Assembly: GCA_963170055.1 (NCBI GenBank)
Contig: CAUJGJ010000005.1
Coordinates: 1,101,703 to 1,165,702, forward strand
Reading direction: 5' to 3'
Source of the DNA: Halisarca cf. caerulea
Taxonomy: Eukaryota > Porifera > Demospongiae > Chondrillida > Halisarcidae
DNA length: 64,000 nt
Notes under the pieces: model-generated
What the model saw: the letters and a program-made list of their open reading frames with translations, nothing else
Databases searched by the model: none
What the model was told of the DNA's origin: nothing
Position numbers and translations under genes: made by a program
Part shown: positions 47,053 to 60,148 of the stretch, piece after piece
How the letters are laid out: every line of letters starts with the position of its first letter
How positions within the stretch are numbered: position 1 is the first letter of the stretch

Positions 47053-49498
47053 TCAAAACTGGGTGCATGGGAGCTGTGAAAGACCAGTTTTTGTTGTGAT
47101 CACATTCTTCTCATTTTCCTGTTGTTTGCGGTGCAGAATCAGAGATTTAATTGGTTGTAAGAACTCCACACAGTTTTGTTTTGGTGTGAACTTGTCCCCT
47201 TGTTCTCCCATTGGTCTTCCTTTGGTCTCAGGAACAATTATTGGGAGTGAAATGGCACACAATGCAGCTAGAGATGCAAAAATGACAAATGACAGTGCCG
47301 CACCAATCCAATACTCTAAGAATGGGAATACTAGGGATAGTATTATGCTATTCAGTTGATAAGAACCAGTGCATATGCCAAGAGCAAGTCCTCTCCAATT
47401 ATCAGGGAATAGCTCAATAGTTATTACATATGGTTGAATCATCCAGAATATCCCATAGCTGAGCATTACAATGCTCATAGGCAATAGGACTGTACTCTTC
47501 TCCAAGTTGTGAGGTGATTTTTGGTTCAAAAAAGCACTTTTCTGTAATTGTCAAATTCATAGAACTATCAAGGATGTCTTCAGAGTCACGTGAACTAAAA
47601 CTATTTACTAGAGAAAAGTACACAGCATTTCCGATGTGACCCAGACACATTCCAGCAGCTCCTATTGCACAAGACATTATGTGACCAATCCTCATCGACA
47701 CAAATGTTGCCAACACTGACCCAATCAAATCCGTGACACCAATGGTAAGTGTTACCAGTATGCCATGTGGTACAGTCCATTGATCAGCACCAGCTACTTG
47801 TAATACTGGTCCAACATACTGCACTAGTACCATGTAACCCATGCAAGTATGGAAAATGAACACCAGTTCAGCTACTAGCAATCTTTTACAGAAAGGACCC
47901 ATTGTCACTGGCGATTTTTTACTCAGAATCTTGAAAGAAAATGAAGTCTCCTTTACTTTTACACTGCAATTTTGCACTGAGAGGTGAAACTTAACTACAG
48001 GTAATAGAAACAGTGTAAGAATGATCATTTCTCCACCATGGATGAATGCACAGATCCAGTATGGGAGGAAGGTACCAAGAATGTATGCTTCTATCGTTCC
48101 CAGAGCGTAAGCTACATATGCCAATGCAATGAAGGTAAAGCGATATCGCTGGGGTGATATTTCACTTATGTGTACCTGCAGGGAAGTAAAAGAATGTGCC
48201 AGGTTATAAATTCACAGACTCAGTGATCAGGTGATGGTAGATATACAGGTGTATAGGTGGTCATTTGTATTATCCATACTATAAACCCCTACCAATGCAC
48301 CCCTACCCAACACCTCAAGATTAGAATATGTGATGTACTGTTCAGCACATGCACTCATGATCAAGCATGACATGTTGGAACCACGCCCTCTCTGCAATTA
48401 CAAGTCAGAAAAGTTCACGTTAGAACAATGTACAATATCTTACAATAACATACATTAGGTAGTTTAACTAAGTATTTGTGATCCTACCTTGAGCTCTGCA
48501 TTTGACTGATCAAGTCATAGATAATATTAAGGGAACTTTATTACTCCTAACACAGATGCTCTTATGAAGTACTTGCTCTTGTGAAAGTACTAAAATGGTA
48601 GGCAAAATTGCATGTACAGTACCACTGAGTCCATAAAACAGGTGAATCCATAACGAAGGTGTTCGCAATGGTGTCTGAGTGTAATTGATAACTGAAATTA
48701 AAATTAATTAAAATGATCGAAGTCCTGCAATTTTTTTACCTATGCAGTGAAACTTCACTTATCCATACCTCACTTGTATATCCAGTTCTCTCACTTTCTG
48801 CAGTTACTGTAGTTTTTAACTGCACCAATTCTACAATAATTCTACTATACACCTTACTACGTACTGCTCCCTCATTTATCCAATTCCCTCGATTCATCCA
48901 GAACGGATGTGTGCAGATAAGTGAGGTCTGACTGTATATACAGTACAATAAATGAGTGCATACAGACTATATTGCATTATGAGCATGCTTGAGAACGAAC
49001 ATTACGAGTTGCATGAGACCATCCACTGCTCAATCCAGTAATCAATCTCCCCATCAACAAGAGAACCCAAAACATACTAGATAAAGGTAAAAACCAGCTA
49101 ACACCAATCATACTCCAGCCAACAGCAAATACCACTGCACCAAGCACCATGGATAACACTGAACCAAGTATACTGATGAGGAGAGAACTGGAAATACCTC
49201 CAATAGCACCTCCTATTAAGACAGAGGGTCCAATCAGGCTTTGATATAAGCAGTTGTCTGTCCATTCAACCCAAGGTGTGGAATTAGCATTTCTGATCAT
49301 TTCATCCAATAAAGGAGATGAAAATGCTAGTGCCTGGCCATAAGAGGAATAGAGAACAGCTGTAACTGAAGCTGAGTAAAGTAATTTAGCAAACTTCCAA
49401 CTACAACAGGTAATGGAATCTTCTTTCTCTTTAGTCATTAGATCACTTTTGTCTCCATTTGGAAGTGACTCCTTTTCAAGTACTGTATCGCTCATCAT
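47053..49498 (-). pseudogene. Sugar-porter-like transporter, one frameshift
   Basis: Exon 1 49498-49001 (MMSDTVLEKESL to SHATRN) is open. Exon 2 48175-47053 begins VHISEISPQRYR. An 8 bp deletion near 47480, in the codons for ALISMSIVM, shifts the frame; either side is otherwise open. The C-terminus runs past the usual stop by about 25 codons. Because this is the only lesion, recent inactivation, a polymorphism or a sequencing error are all possible. Confidence 0.85.
48745..48934. mobile_element. MITE with CAGT...ACTG ends in the transporter intron
   Basis: The left end CAGTGAAACTTCACTTATCC and the inverted right end CAGTCAGACCTCACTTATCT resemble each other and pogo/Tigger-type ends (from memory). 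It lies in the 825 bp intron of the transporter at 47053-49498; the sister introns at 51791-52287 and 55098-55456 lack it. Confidence 0.65.
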
Positions 49499-50720
49499 TA
49501 ATTTTGGTGAAGATTCTGTAGATCTGACCAATCTGTAAACTTCTTCAACATAATACCTAATCACTATTTTTGTAGATGCAATACTTGTAGCTACTTCCTA
49601 GCTACTTCCTGTAGATATTGTAGTTACCACAGACTGACCATTTAATTGAAAATAACCTGACCATACAACCGTACCAGAATAAGACCAGCACCATTTGTTA
49701 GATATGCCACAACATTTGAACAGCATTGCAAGGGTTGCTTAGGATACGGGATTAGCATCCCTGCGCTTGTGGTACACACACAACCTAGATTGGCTGTGGT
49801 TTCCTGACCATGATATGTGCCAACCAATTAATTGAACAATGGAAAATGGTAAATATATGCCACAATTGGTTTCACAAAATTTTGACCTATATTATTCGGC
49901 CATTTTGATATATTAACCAATGCACTGTGCATATATAGTAATGCTGTATAATTATAGTAGTCATGACTTTGTTTGCAGAAGTGCAGCATGTAAGCATTTT
50001 GACATATTAAATGATCAATGACATTTTAACCATTTGTCATAGTGACTGTAATTATGTCACAATAAACCCCAACAGATTTCATTATTAATTATGTCGTGAA
50101 TAGTGCAGGGAACAGGTACGAAGCTTAAGGAACAAAACAATTTAAGGGATGTTCCAACTACCAAAATTAATAGTCATTGACAATTAGCCCAAACAAAGAA
50201 GCAAACTACAGAAAACCTGCTTATGACGACCACTCAAGGGACCAAATGATGTGGTCTTTGCAGAAAGGTAGTCTTCATGCAGCGTGTTTTAGTATCAGCT
50301 GTCTGATCTCTGTGTGCATATTCTGACTATTGTTTTTGATGGTTACATGATTTTAATTATGTATACACATAGTACTAATTTGGTACAAACGGAGTGAGTG
50401 TGGCCACAGGGCAATTGGCCCGTATAGGAAGCACTTCAAAGTGCTTCCTATACGGGCCTGTCAGTGAACAACAGGTACTACATTTTACTATATTAATTAC
50501 AAGTATATTGTAATACTATTATTATTCATACCATATTTTGCACTTCACAAGATGTGGCGCTACATGCATGCATTGTACAGATTATGGTAGAATTCACTAT
50601 TAATTATTATAAGGACGTGTCATATATAATGCTATATAGTGTATCAAGTTCAACTGCATACATGGGAGCTGCAGTAGACCAACTTTTAACTGCTATGATC
50701 CTATGACAATCATTTTGCTG
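49499..50720. other. Spacer, first copy of a tandem unit
   Basis: Nearly identical to 52783-54014. With the neighbouring transporters it forms a tandem repeat of about 3.3 kb. It contains the perfect palindrome at 50417-50458. No gene. Confidence 0.6.
50417..50458. repeat. Perfect 42 bp palindrome
   Basis: GGCCCGTATAGGAAGCACTT is followed by CA and then its exact complement reversed. The tandem sister near 53715-53755 retains only the right half (GAAGTGCTTCTTTATATGG), diverged. Confidence 0.85.
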
Positions 50721-52782
50721 TCATTTCCAGTGAAGGATCAAAATTTTGATTGATTGTAAGAACTCCATACAGTTTTGTTTGGGTGTGAACTTGTCCCCTC
50801 GTTCTCCCATTGGTCTTCCTTTGGTCTCAGGAACAATTACTGGGAGTAAAATGGCACACAATGCAGCTAGAGATGCAAAAATGACAAATGACAGTGCCGC
50901 ACCAATCCAATGTTCTAAGAATGGGAACACTAGGGATAGTATTATGCTATTCAGTTGATAAGAACCAGTGCATATACCAAGAGCAAGTCCTCTCCAAGTA
51001 TCTGGGAATAGCTCAATAGTTATTACGTATGGTTGAATCATCCAGAATATCCCATAGCTGAGCATTACAATGCTCATACTAATCAAGGCAATAGGACTGT
51101 ACTCTTCGCCAAGTTGTGAGTTGATTTTTGGCTCAAAAAGGCACTTTTCTCTACTTATAGTTACTGTTGAATTCATAGAGCTATTAAACACATCTTTGAA
51201 ATCACGTGGGCTGAAACTGTCTACTAGAGAAAGTACACAGCAATCCCAATGTGACCCAGACACATTCCAGCAGCTCCTATTGCACAGGACGTCACGTGAC
51301 CAATTCTCATTGATAGTAATATTGCCAACACTGACCCAATCAAGTTACTGACACCAATTGTTAATGCCACTAGTATGCCATGTGGTACAGTCCATCTATC
51401 AGCACCAGCTACTTGTAGTATTGGTCCTACATACTGCATTAGTACCAGGGAACCCATGAACACATGAAAGAAGAAGACCAGCTCAACTACTAGCAATCTT
51501 TTACAGAAAGGACCGATTTTCACTGGTGATTTTTTACTCGGAATCTTGAAAGAAAACAAAGCCTCCTTTGCTTTGGCAATGCAGTTTTGTATTGATGGGT
51601 GGAATTCTACTAGTGGCAATAGAAACAGTGTAAGTATGATCATTTCTCCACCATGGATGAATGCACAGATCCAGTATGGGAGGAAGGTACCAAGAGTGTA
51701 TGCTTCTATTGTTCCCAGAGAGTAAGCTATATACGCTAAAGTAACGAAGGTGAATCGATACTGCTGAGGTGCAATCTCACCAATGTATACCTACAGGGAA
51801 GTAGAAGACACATGTAATGACATTGCATGGACAAATGATTATCATAGACACTCTATACTATGCTAGGTAGAATGGAGTGTCTATGCTATTATCCTATCAC
51901 ACTTTCTACAAGTGCTTGTCTGTTAATTCATGCATGCTCTAATGAATCCACTGCTGACATTGTGCAGAAAAAATTGAATGTTCCCTATGTTTCACGCTAA
52001 CATTAATGCATATCATATAATGGGAGATGTTAAAATTGTATGCAACATTATATCTAGCCATGGATATATTTTGCATCAATATGATTATTAACTTTAATTT
52101 TGCTATAGTAGAGTCTGGATAAGTCGAATCACTATAGCAATAGTAATATATTCCACTTATCAGAGTTTGTTTGTATTAGTATTGAATGAGTAGGGACAAA
52201 CACACTCCCTCAACTTATCCAGAACTTCCAATCAAGCAAGTTTGACTTAAGTGGACTACACTGTATAGTATATGTCTAGAAACGAACATTACGAGTTGCA
52301 TTAGACCATCCGCTGCTCAATCCAGTAATTAATCTCCCTGTCAACATGAGACCCCAAAACATAGTAGACGATGGTAAGAACCAGCTAACACCAATCATGC
52401 TCCATCCAACAGCAAACATCACTGCACCAAGCACCATGGATAACACTGAACCAAGTATACTGATAAGGAGAGAACTGGAAATACCTCCAATAGCACCTCC
52501 TATTAAGACAGAGGGTCCAATCAGGCTTTGATATAAGCAGTTGTCTGTCCATTCAAACCAAGGTGTGGAATTAGCATCTCTGATCATTTCATCCAATAAT
52601 GGAGATGAAAATACAAGTGCCTGACCATAAGAGGAATAGAGAACAGCTGTAACTAAAGCTGAGTAAAGTAGTTTAACAAACTTCCAACTACAACAGGTAA
52701 TGGAATTTTCTTTCTCTTTAGTCGCTAGATCACTTTTGTCTCCATTTGGAAGTGCTTCCTTTTCAAGTACCGTATCACCCAT
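50721..52782 (-). pseudogene. Sugar-porter-like transporter, single-base frameshift
   Basis: Exon 1 52782-52288 (MGDTVLEKEAL to SNATRN) and exon 2 51790-50721 (VYIGEIAPQQYR to ILHWK) follow the intact gene at 54015-55954. One A is missing near 51230 in the AVYFSLVDSF codons (GAGAAAGTAC where intact copies have GAGAAAAGTAC). Everything else is open, including PETKGR. The acceptor is CTGTAG. An assembly error in the A-run cannot be excluded; if so this is a third working copy. Confidence 0.85.
52104..52264. mobile_element. Possible MITE in the transporter intron
   Basis: The left end TAGTAGAGTCTGGATAAGTC and the right end, inverted, (TACAGTGTAGTCCACTTAAG) share the pattern AG-TC---TAAGTC. Matching is weak. 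The intact sister intron lacks this sequence. Confidence 0.4.
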
Positions 52783-54014
52783 TTTTGAGAAGATTCTGTA
52801 TAAAGATCTAACTATTCTGTAAACTTCTAAGACATAATATATATATATATATATATATATAATCACTATAATTATAGGTGCAATATTTCTAGCTACTTCC
52901 TAACTACTTCCTGTAGATATTGTAGTTACCACAGACTGACCATTTAACTAAAAATCAACTGACCATACAATCGTACCAGAACAAGACCAGCACCATTTGT
53001 TAGATATGCCACAACATTTGAACAGCATTGCAAGGGTTGCTTAGGATACGGGATTAGCATCCCTGCGCTTGTGGTACACACACAACCTAGATTGGCTGTG
53101 GTTTCCTGACCATGATATGTGCCAACCAATTAATTGAACAATGGAAAATGGTAAATATATGCCACAATTGGTTTCACAAAATTTTGACCTATATTATTCG
53201 GCCATTTTGATATATTAACCAATGCACTGTGCATATATAGTAATGCTGTATAATTATAGTAGTCATGACTTTGTTTGCAGAAGTGCAGCATGTAAGCATT
53301 TTGACATATTAAATGATCAATGACATTTTATCAATTTGCCATAGTGACTGTAATTATGTCACAATCAACCCCAACAGATTTTATTTTTTATTATGTCGTG
53401 AATAGTGCAGGGAGCAGGTACCAAGCTTAAGGAACAAAACAATTCAAGGGATGTTCCAACTACCAAAATTAATAGTCATTGACAATCATCCCAAATTTAA
53501 CAGCAAACTACAGAAAACCTGCATATTACAACCACTCAAGGGACAAAATGATGGTGGTCTTTGCAGGAAGGCAGTCCTCATACAGGGTGTTTTAGTATCA
53601 GCTGTCTGATCGATGTGTGCCAATTTTGACTGATGTAAATTGTTTCTTATAGTTACATGATTTAAGTTATGTATGCATGTAGTACTATTTTGGTACAAGC
53701 AAAGTGAGTGTGGCCACTTCACTTTTGAAGTGCTTCTTTATATGGACCATTCAGTCTACAACAGGTAATAAATACTATAATATTATAAAATTCAAGTATA
53801 TTGTAATGCTATTATTATACGTATCATATTTTGCACTTCACAAGATGTGGCGCTACATGCATGCATTGTACAGCTTATGGTAGAATTCACTATTAATAAT
53901 TTCTAAGGACATGCCATATATATTGCTATATAGTGTACCAAGTTCGACTGCATGCATGGGAGCTGCAGTAGACCAACATTTAAATGCTATGATCCTATGA
54001 CAATCATTTTCCTG
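52783..54014. other. Spacer, second copy of the tandem unit
   Basis: Matches 49499-50720. A (TA)n run lies at 52838-52860. No gene. Confidence 0.6.
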
Positions 54015-55954
54015 TCATTTACAGTTCAGGATCAAAGTTTTGATTGGTTGTAAGAACTCCATACAGTTTTGTTTTGGTGTGAACTTGTCCCCTCGTTCTC
54101 CCATTGGTCTTCCTTTGGTCTCAGGAACAATTATTGGGAGTAAAATGGCACACAATGTAGCTAGAGATGCAAATATGACAAATGACATTGCCGCACCAAT
54201 CCAATGCTCTAAGAATGGGAACACTAGGGATAGTATTATGCTATTCAGTTGATAAGAACCAGTGCATATACCAAGAGCAAGTCCTCTCCAATTATCAGGG
54301 AATAGCTCAATAGTTATTACATATGGTTGAATCATCCAGAATATCCCATAGCTGAGCATTACAATGCTCATGCTTATCAAGGCAATAGGACTGTAGTCTT
54401 GTCCAAGTTGTGAGTTGATTTTTGGTTCAAAAAAGCACTTTTCTATACTCAGTCTAACAGTTACTGTTAAATTTATAGAGCTATTAAAGACATCTTTGAA
54501 ATCACGTGGGCTAGCGCTAAAACTGTCCACTAGAGAAAAGTACACAGCATTTCCGATGTGACCCAGACACACTCCAGCAGCTCCTATTGCACAGGAGGTT
54601 ACGTGACCAATCCTCATTGACACAAATGTTGCCAACACTGACCCAATCAAGTCACTGACACCAATTGTTAATGCCACTAGTATGCCATGTGGTACAGTCC
54701 ATCTATCAGCACCAGCTACTTGTAGTACTGGTCCTACATACTGCACTAGTACCATGTAACCCATGAACACATGAAAAATGAAGACCAGCTCAACTACTAG
54801 CAATCTTTTACAGAAAGAACCCATTTTCATCGGTGACTTTTTCCTCAGAATCTTGAAGGAAGACAAAGCATTCTTTGCTTTTGCAATGCAGTTTTGTATT
54901 GACAGGTGGAATTTTACTAATGGCAATAGAAACAGTGTAAGAATAATCATTTCTCCACCATGGATGAATGCACAGATCCAGTATGGAAGGAAGGTACCAA
55001 GAGTGTATGCTTCTATCGTTCCCAGAGCGTAGGCTATATACGCTAAAGTAACGAAGGCGAATCGATACTGCTGAGGTGCAATCTCACCAATGTATACCTG
55101 CAGGGAAGTAGAAGGAGACACAATGTGTAGACTAATTATTTTCATAGACATGCACTCTATACTACGTTATGTAGAATGGAATGTCCATGGTATTATCCTA
55201 TCACACTTCCTACAAGTGCATGTTGTGTGCATTATTAGTGAATGAGGGTTTATTCATCCTATATTGAATTCATTGCCAACGTGGTGTAGAAAAATGTGAA
55301 TGTACCACAGAAGCACCCATGCATGCATTGCATGCAACATAATATCTAAGCATGGATATATTTTCATTATTATCACTATTTGATTGAGGTACAGTATACA
55401 ATGTGTGTATATGTGAAAACATATAAAAATGTGTGTGCACATGTCTAGAAACGAACATTGCGAGTTGCATGAGACCATCCGCTGCTCAATCCAGTAATCA
55501 ATCTTCCTGTCAACATGAGACCCCAAAACATACTAGACGATGATAAGAACCAGCTAACACCAATCATGCTCCAGCCAACAGCAAACATCACCGCACCAAG
55601 CACCATGGATAACACTGGACCAAGTATACTGATGAGGAGAGAACTGGAAATACCTCCAATAGCACCTCCTATTAAGACAGAGGGTCCAATCAGGCTTTGA
55701 TATAAGCAGTTGTCTGTCCATTCAACCCAAGGTGTGGAATTAGCATCTCTGATCATTTCATCCAATAAAGGAGATGAAAATGCTAGTGCCTGGCCATAAG
55801 AGAAATAAAGAACAGCTGTAACTAAAGCTGAGTAAAGTAGTTTAACAAACTTCCAACTACAACAGGTAATGGAATTTTCTTTCTCTTTAGTCATTAGATC
55901 ACTTTTGTCTCCATTTGGAAGTGACTCCTTTTCAATCTCTGTATTGTACTTCAT
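54015..55954 (-). CDS. Sugar-porter-like MFS transporter, two exons, intact
   Basis: About 526 residues from exon 1 (55954-55457) and exon 2 (55097-54015), phase 0, acceptor CTGCAG/GTATAC, donor GTTCGT. The N-terminus (1-37) is hydrophilic and cytosolic-looking with a CC pair at 31-32. Likely helices in exon 1 are at about 38-58, 88-110, 113-132 and 142-160; GRLITGL is 150-156 and VYIGEIAP 167-174. PETKGR is 491-496, followed by a short Lys-rich tail. FPDNWRGLALGICTGS corresponds to the helix 10-11 region of sugar porters. The usual loop motifs (R-x-G-R-R after helix 2 and D-R-x-G-R after helix 8) read SILGPV and SMRIGH, and the QQxSGIN sugar-site motif of helix 7 is not recognisable. A divergent plasma-membrane or organelle transporter with unknown substrate is the safest reading. 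Confidence 0.9.
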
Positions 55955-57119
55955 TTGCTAGATTTTCAGTAGATCTAACTATAGCTCATGGAAATTTACT
56001 GGAGTTAACGTTAGTATGCACTACGTGCAGTTTAAACTGACTACCACATACAGTGCTAGTACTTTTGTTGTCAAAGACTAACTTGTAGAATTAGAATTAA
56101 TAATTGTGCCACTGTACCATGCAGACATAGCTAGTCTATAGCACCATTCAATATATAGTTAGCTCCATACACCACATCATTGGTACTTGAATGTCACACA
56201 TGAAGTACCTATACACCTACAAGTTTAGGAAATACTTCAATTGTATATATACCTAGGAACCATGCATGCACAGCCATCTCAGCAAATTATGACATTGTAA
56301 GGGCTCATGATCATGTATTCGAAAACCTTATTGATCGAATATGTCAATACATGTGTGTATACGTCCTATGTCATACAAAGTGGTATTAATGTGTCATAAG
56401 ATCTGACACATTATAAATATATATATATTATGTATATTATATATGACATATGTGCTTAATAGTGTATACTACACGCCTAGTATCAGGCATATAATTATAT
56501 GACTTAATGGCATATGCATGTGACTGTATGGACTTCAAGGTACAGATACATGGTTACAATTATTTTACAAAATCGTGAGATACCAATGTATTCAATCACT
56601 CACAGCATGCCAATTAAACAGTGAATCCTGCCTAATAAACATTACTAAAGGGCCAGTTATATATACAGTAGCCTCTTTATACAGGTTATCCTATGAAAGG
56701 GGCACAACTCTTATATATTAGTGTGGTAAGTATGGATCGGCCTATATTGGGTAACCCTAGTACAGGTCATCAAGTAAAAGTGAATTACTTTAAATATGAG
56801 TCATTGACTATTATAATTAAAAGAACATGGTAAATTGCCGAGCTGAAAGTAAGGCAAGTAATCTGTGCACTCGTTATACGGTATAAGAAGCTAGCATGTA
56901 AATGTATGTTTTATATTTATGTGGCATTGTGCATGCAGTTTAGAACTTATTCAATCTGGACTTTGATAACACCAAGAACCTTGATCTCCACAATGCTTAA
57001 TGACAAGATTACGTATATCCCTCATGCACCCTTCCACTTAACTTGTGTAATTTATTATTATTATAAAATCAATTTGGCCATATTGACAGAGTATGACTAG
57101 CTGCATATATACCAAGCAG

Positions 57120-57174
<55 letters not shown>

Positions 57175-57354
57175 ATACATACAATCAATCACAGTGAAGA
57201 TGCTATGAGCATTTGATTAGAATTGGAAAACAAGTGAAGGAATACATATTATAAGTGAAATTATATATTTAATAGGCAAAATTAGTATATAGACGTGCAA
57301 TTAATTCATTTGGGATTCTATAGTCACCCAAAGCTACGGTACAGTTAAGAGAAC
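55955..57354. other. Spacer, no gene; (AT)n at 57119-57172
   Basis: Unique AT-rich sequence. From about 57180 to 57300 it is the reverse complement of the GNAT 3' flank (compare 14880-15000), leading to the GNAT remnant at 57355. Confidence 0.5.
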
Positions 57355-57520
57355 ATTTCTGTGGTAGGCTTCAATATCAGTATCTCATGCATGATCAGCT
57401 TGTGGATCTATTGCATAATAATATGTTCCTCCTTCTTGTATCCACTTTTAATTGTACCTGCAGTCTGAAGCCTCCTCAAGAGAAGCAACTGTTTCAATGT
57501 ACTGTATATAGATCTACATG
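57355..57520 (-). pseudogene. GNAT acetyltransferase C-terminal remnant
   Basis: Minus-strand words for IETVASLEEA, SGYKK and IDPQAD-like end are recognisable over about 165 bp. Directly upstream (57530-57600) is sequence like the 5' flank at 58800-58860, so most of the gene was removed by an internal deletion. Confidence 0.65.
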
Positions 57521-58144
57521 TTCTGGGCTGGATAATGGATGTGGGGGTGTATGTGAGTGTAACTGATGTGTATACTTGCATATACATACATAATGCATAT
57601 GCTAAGCTCTTTTCAACTTAACTCTGTGTATATATGGCATTTTCTGTAAATAAACTTTCTTTACAAATAACCATGCAGTATAATGCACAAGAAATAAAGT
57701 GTGAAGTACCACATACGGCAAAATGTCAAGCACCCTCGATCGGGTCTATATTAATCAATTTTTTTGCTACCAATCTCCCACTCATGCTTTAAATTAAGTT
57801 ATTATCATGGATTTGACATAAAGTCTTTTGAAGGAGAATTTATAGTAGGAGTGATCGAAGTATGAATTTATCAGATTCTGAAATTTACACGTGAAACCAA
57901 TCTAACCAGATATAATTTAAAGTCATGACCATTTACACATGCAGTACAGCACAAACACTACATGTGCACATGTTATGTATAATTTTACATAATACAACAT
58001 TATAATTACAGTGAGGAAATTATGAATTAAGAGTAATTATGTATGAATGTATAATACATAAATACTTGCAGACAATTATTCCATGTTTGAATTCTATAGT
58101 CACATACGTAATACATAGCTTTGGTGTAGCACATTAACATAAAG
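57521..58144. other. Spacer
   Basis: GNAT-type 5' flank remnant and unique sequence. No gene. Confidence 0.5.
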
Positions 58145-58663
58145 TCAGTATTTCTGTGATAGAGGCTTAAATAAAAGTATTTCAGCTCTTGGGTCTATTG
58201 CACCTTTGAGGTCCACCTTCTTGTATCCACTCTTGTAGTACAATTTGAGGGCCTCCTTGAGAGAAGCAGCTGTTTCAATGTATATAGACCTGCATCCTCT
58301 TCTCTCGATTCTCTTCTCCAGTAGTTGTAACATAGCCCTACCTAGTCCTTGTCCCCTGACTTCTGGTAACAGGTACATCCTACAGATGTATGCACACCTT
58401 TCACCATCTTTTTCAGTCTCCATAAATGCCCCTGAACCTACAATCTTCTTATCTTTTTCTATTACCCAGAATTCTCCTCTATCTTCCTCAAAATAGTATT
58501 TCTCAACTGCCATAAGGTCTTGGTCTCTTCCATGTGGGAAGTAGGGATATCCTAAACTTTCTATTACTGACTTTATTATACTGCAAACACTGTCCCGATC
58601 CTTAGCCTCCCACAATCTGCACAGGTAGTCCTCTATGATGTCTGTGCCATTTGCTGTAGACAT
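58145..58663 (-). CDS. GNAT family N-acetyltransferase, intact
   Basis: 172 residues, start ATG at 58663 (MSTANGTDIIED); the open frame extends 11 codons upstream only through a TTG. GEFWVIEKDKKIVGSGAFME (63-82), CAYICRMYLLPE (90-101), the acetyl-CoA loop RGQGLGR (103-109), IYIET (127-131) and LYYKSGYKKVDL (141-152) mark a complete GNAT fold. It differs from the copy at 35260 mainly in a shorter N-terminus and C-terminus. It is the only intact minus-strand copy and lies in the inverted duplicate of 24310-28400. A splice acceptor-like TCTTGCAG about 25 bp before the ATG suggests a 5' untranslated exon. Intronless coding region, substrate unknown. Confidence 0.88.
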   Translation of the reverse strand: MSTANGTDIIEDYLCRLWEAKDRDSVCSIIKSVIESLGYPYFPHGRDQDLMAVEKYYFEEDRGEFWVIEKDKKIVGSGAFMETEKDGERCAYICRMYLLPEVRGQGLGRAMLQLLEKRIERRGCRSIYIETAASLKEALKLYYKSGYKKVDLKGAIDPRAEILLFKPLSQKY

Positions 58664-59069
58664 ACTGTCTTCCCAAATGATCTGTAGACTCTGCAAGATC
58701 TAGAAGCTAGGTACGTAGAATGAACGAATGATGATGCAGGTCATTCATGTAAGAGTCTTTTGTGTAGGAAGTTTAACTTTTGATACATTCATATTCATAT
58801 ATACATGTGGATGTGGATGTGGATGTGAGTGCCGCTGATGTGCGTGTACATAATACATGTGCTAAGCCCTGTTAGCATCTGTACATGTGGCATCAGGTGT
58901 AGACAATTTTTTTTTCAAATGATCTGTAGACTGTACAAGAAGGAAATGTGGTTCGATGAGGATACAGCGAATTTCTTGGTAAATGTTATGCATGCAATAT
59001 AGGAAGTTTCGATATGCATTAATTTTATTGAATGTACATACACTCATACAGTACAATTTAACTGTGCAT
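58664..59069. promoter_or_regulatory. 5' flank of the intact GNAT gene
   Basis: Reverse complement of 27442-27858, including GTGGATGTGGATGTGGATGTG. Any promoter of the GNAT gene should be here or beyond the microsatellite; no motif could be assigned. Confidence 0.4.
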
Positions 59070-59101
59070 GTGTAGTGTGTGTGTGTGTGTGCGTGTGTGT
59101 G
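59070..59101. repeat. (GT)n microsatellite, left part
   Basis: Short GT run ending in GTGTGTGTGCAG where the LINE fragment begins. It corresponds to the right part of the tract at 27250-27441. Confidence 0.9.
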
Positions 59102-59885
59102 CAGAAAATAGAAATGAAATCCAGAACATGTTAGATGTCTTGGACAGATGCTGCAGAAAATGGGGAATGAAGTTTAATTGTAGCAAAACTAAACTAATGC
59201 CTGTTGGAAATTCGTCCGAGGATACCATACCAATTTGTCTAAATGGTGAACAAATTGAAGAATTAAGTCTGTAGTTTTGAGTATTTGGGGAGCATCCTGG
59301 AATCAACTTGAACGTAGATAGAGAAGTGGACAGCAGACTACACAAAGAGGGAACTGTTTATCGATGTGGAGACACAAAGTATGTAGAAGTAGTAACCTCA
59401 GCATTGTAACCAAGGTATGGGTGTTCCAATCACTGGTGGTGTCAGTCCTTCTCTATGGTGCGGAGACCTGGCCTATGAATCAACAGAACTAAAGGAAGCT
59501 TAAGACTTTCCAGATGAGGTGTTTAAGGGATACTTTAGGGTTCACTCTGCTGGACAAGAAGAGGAATGAAGACATACTGAGAATGACAGGTCAGCCACCC
59601 ATTGAGATCGAATTGAGGAAACAACGATTGCAGTGGTTTGGACATGTGTAAAGGATGGGTTTGAGAGGACACAGAAGAGATTGTTTTAGATGTAGACCAG
59701 CAGGGAAGAAAGACAACCCGGGGGAGTCAGTTTACGTTGGGTGGACACTATCAGCAGAGACCTTTCATGGATATCTAGCTTGAGGATTGGACAGATGTGG
59801 TGAAGGACAGACGAGCATGGAGAGGTGTTGGCCAGATATGAGGGATAGTAGATTAATCTTGATCTCCCAACATCCATGTGGATAA
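59102..59885 (+). mobile_element. LINE 3' fragment (reverse transcriptase thumb and C-terminus)
   Basis: Plus-strand frames broken by several stops read NRNEIQNMLDVLDRCCRKWG, KTKLMPVGN, FEYLGSILE, LLYGAETWPMNQQN, FQMRCLRDTLGF, DKKRNEDILRMTGQPPI and QRLQWFGHV, then a degraded RWVDTISRDL region. These are the segments following the YADD motif in endonuclease-reverse transcriptase LINEs. It is a different element from the one at 24839-27249: no C-terminal zinc knuckle or restriction-like nuclease is seen. Both sides are (GT)n. Confidence 0.85.
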
Positions 59886-59909
59886 GGTCTGTGTGCACAA
59901 GTGCATATA

Positions 59910-59911
59910 TA

Positions 59912-59968
<57 letters not shown>

Positions 59969-60046
59969 TGTGTACAGTGTACTTGCAGGTGTGTGTGTGT
60001 ATGCACACGTGCATTTGTGCATGCACTATAAGCATGTGTGTTGCAG

Positions 60047-60125
<79 letters not shown>

Positions 60126-60148
60126 ATGTGTGTGTGTGTGTGTGTGTG
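59910..60148. repeat. (GT)n microsatellites, right part
   Basis: Two GT tracts (about 59914-59990 and 60053-60148) with GTACAGTGTACTTGCAGGTG between them. The right border (GCGCGCACGTGCGCATGTAG) and the following 60 bp are the reverse complement of 24310-24400. Confidence 0.95.
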
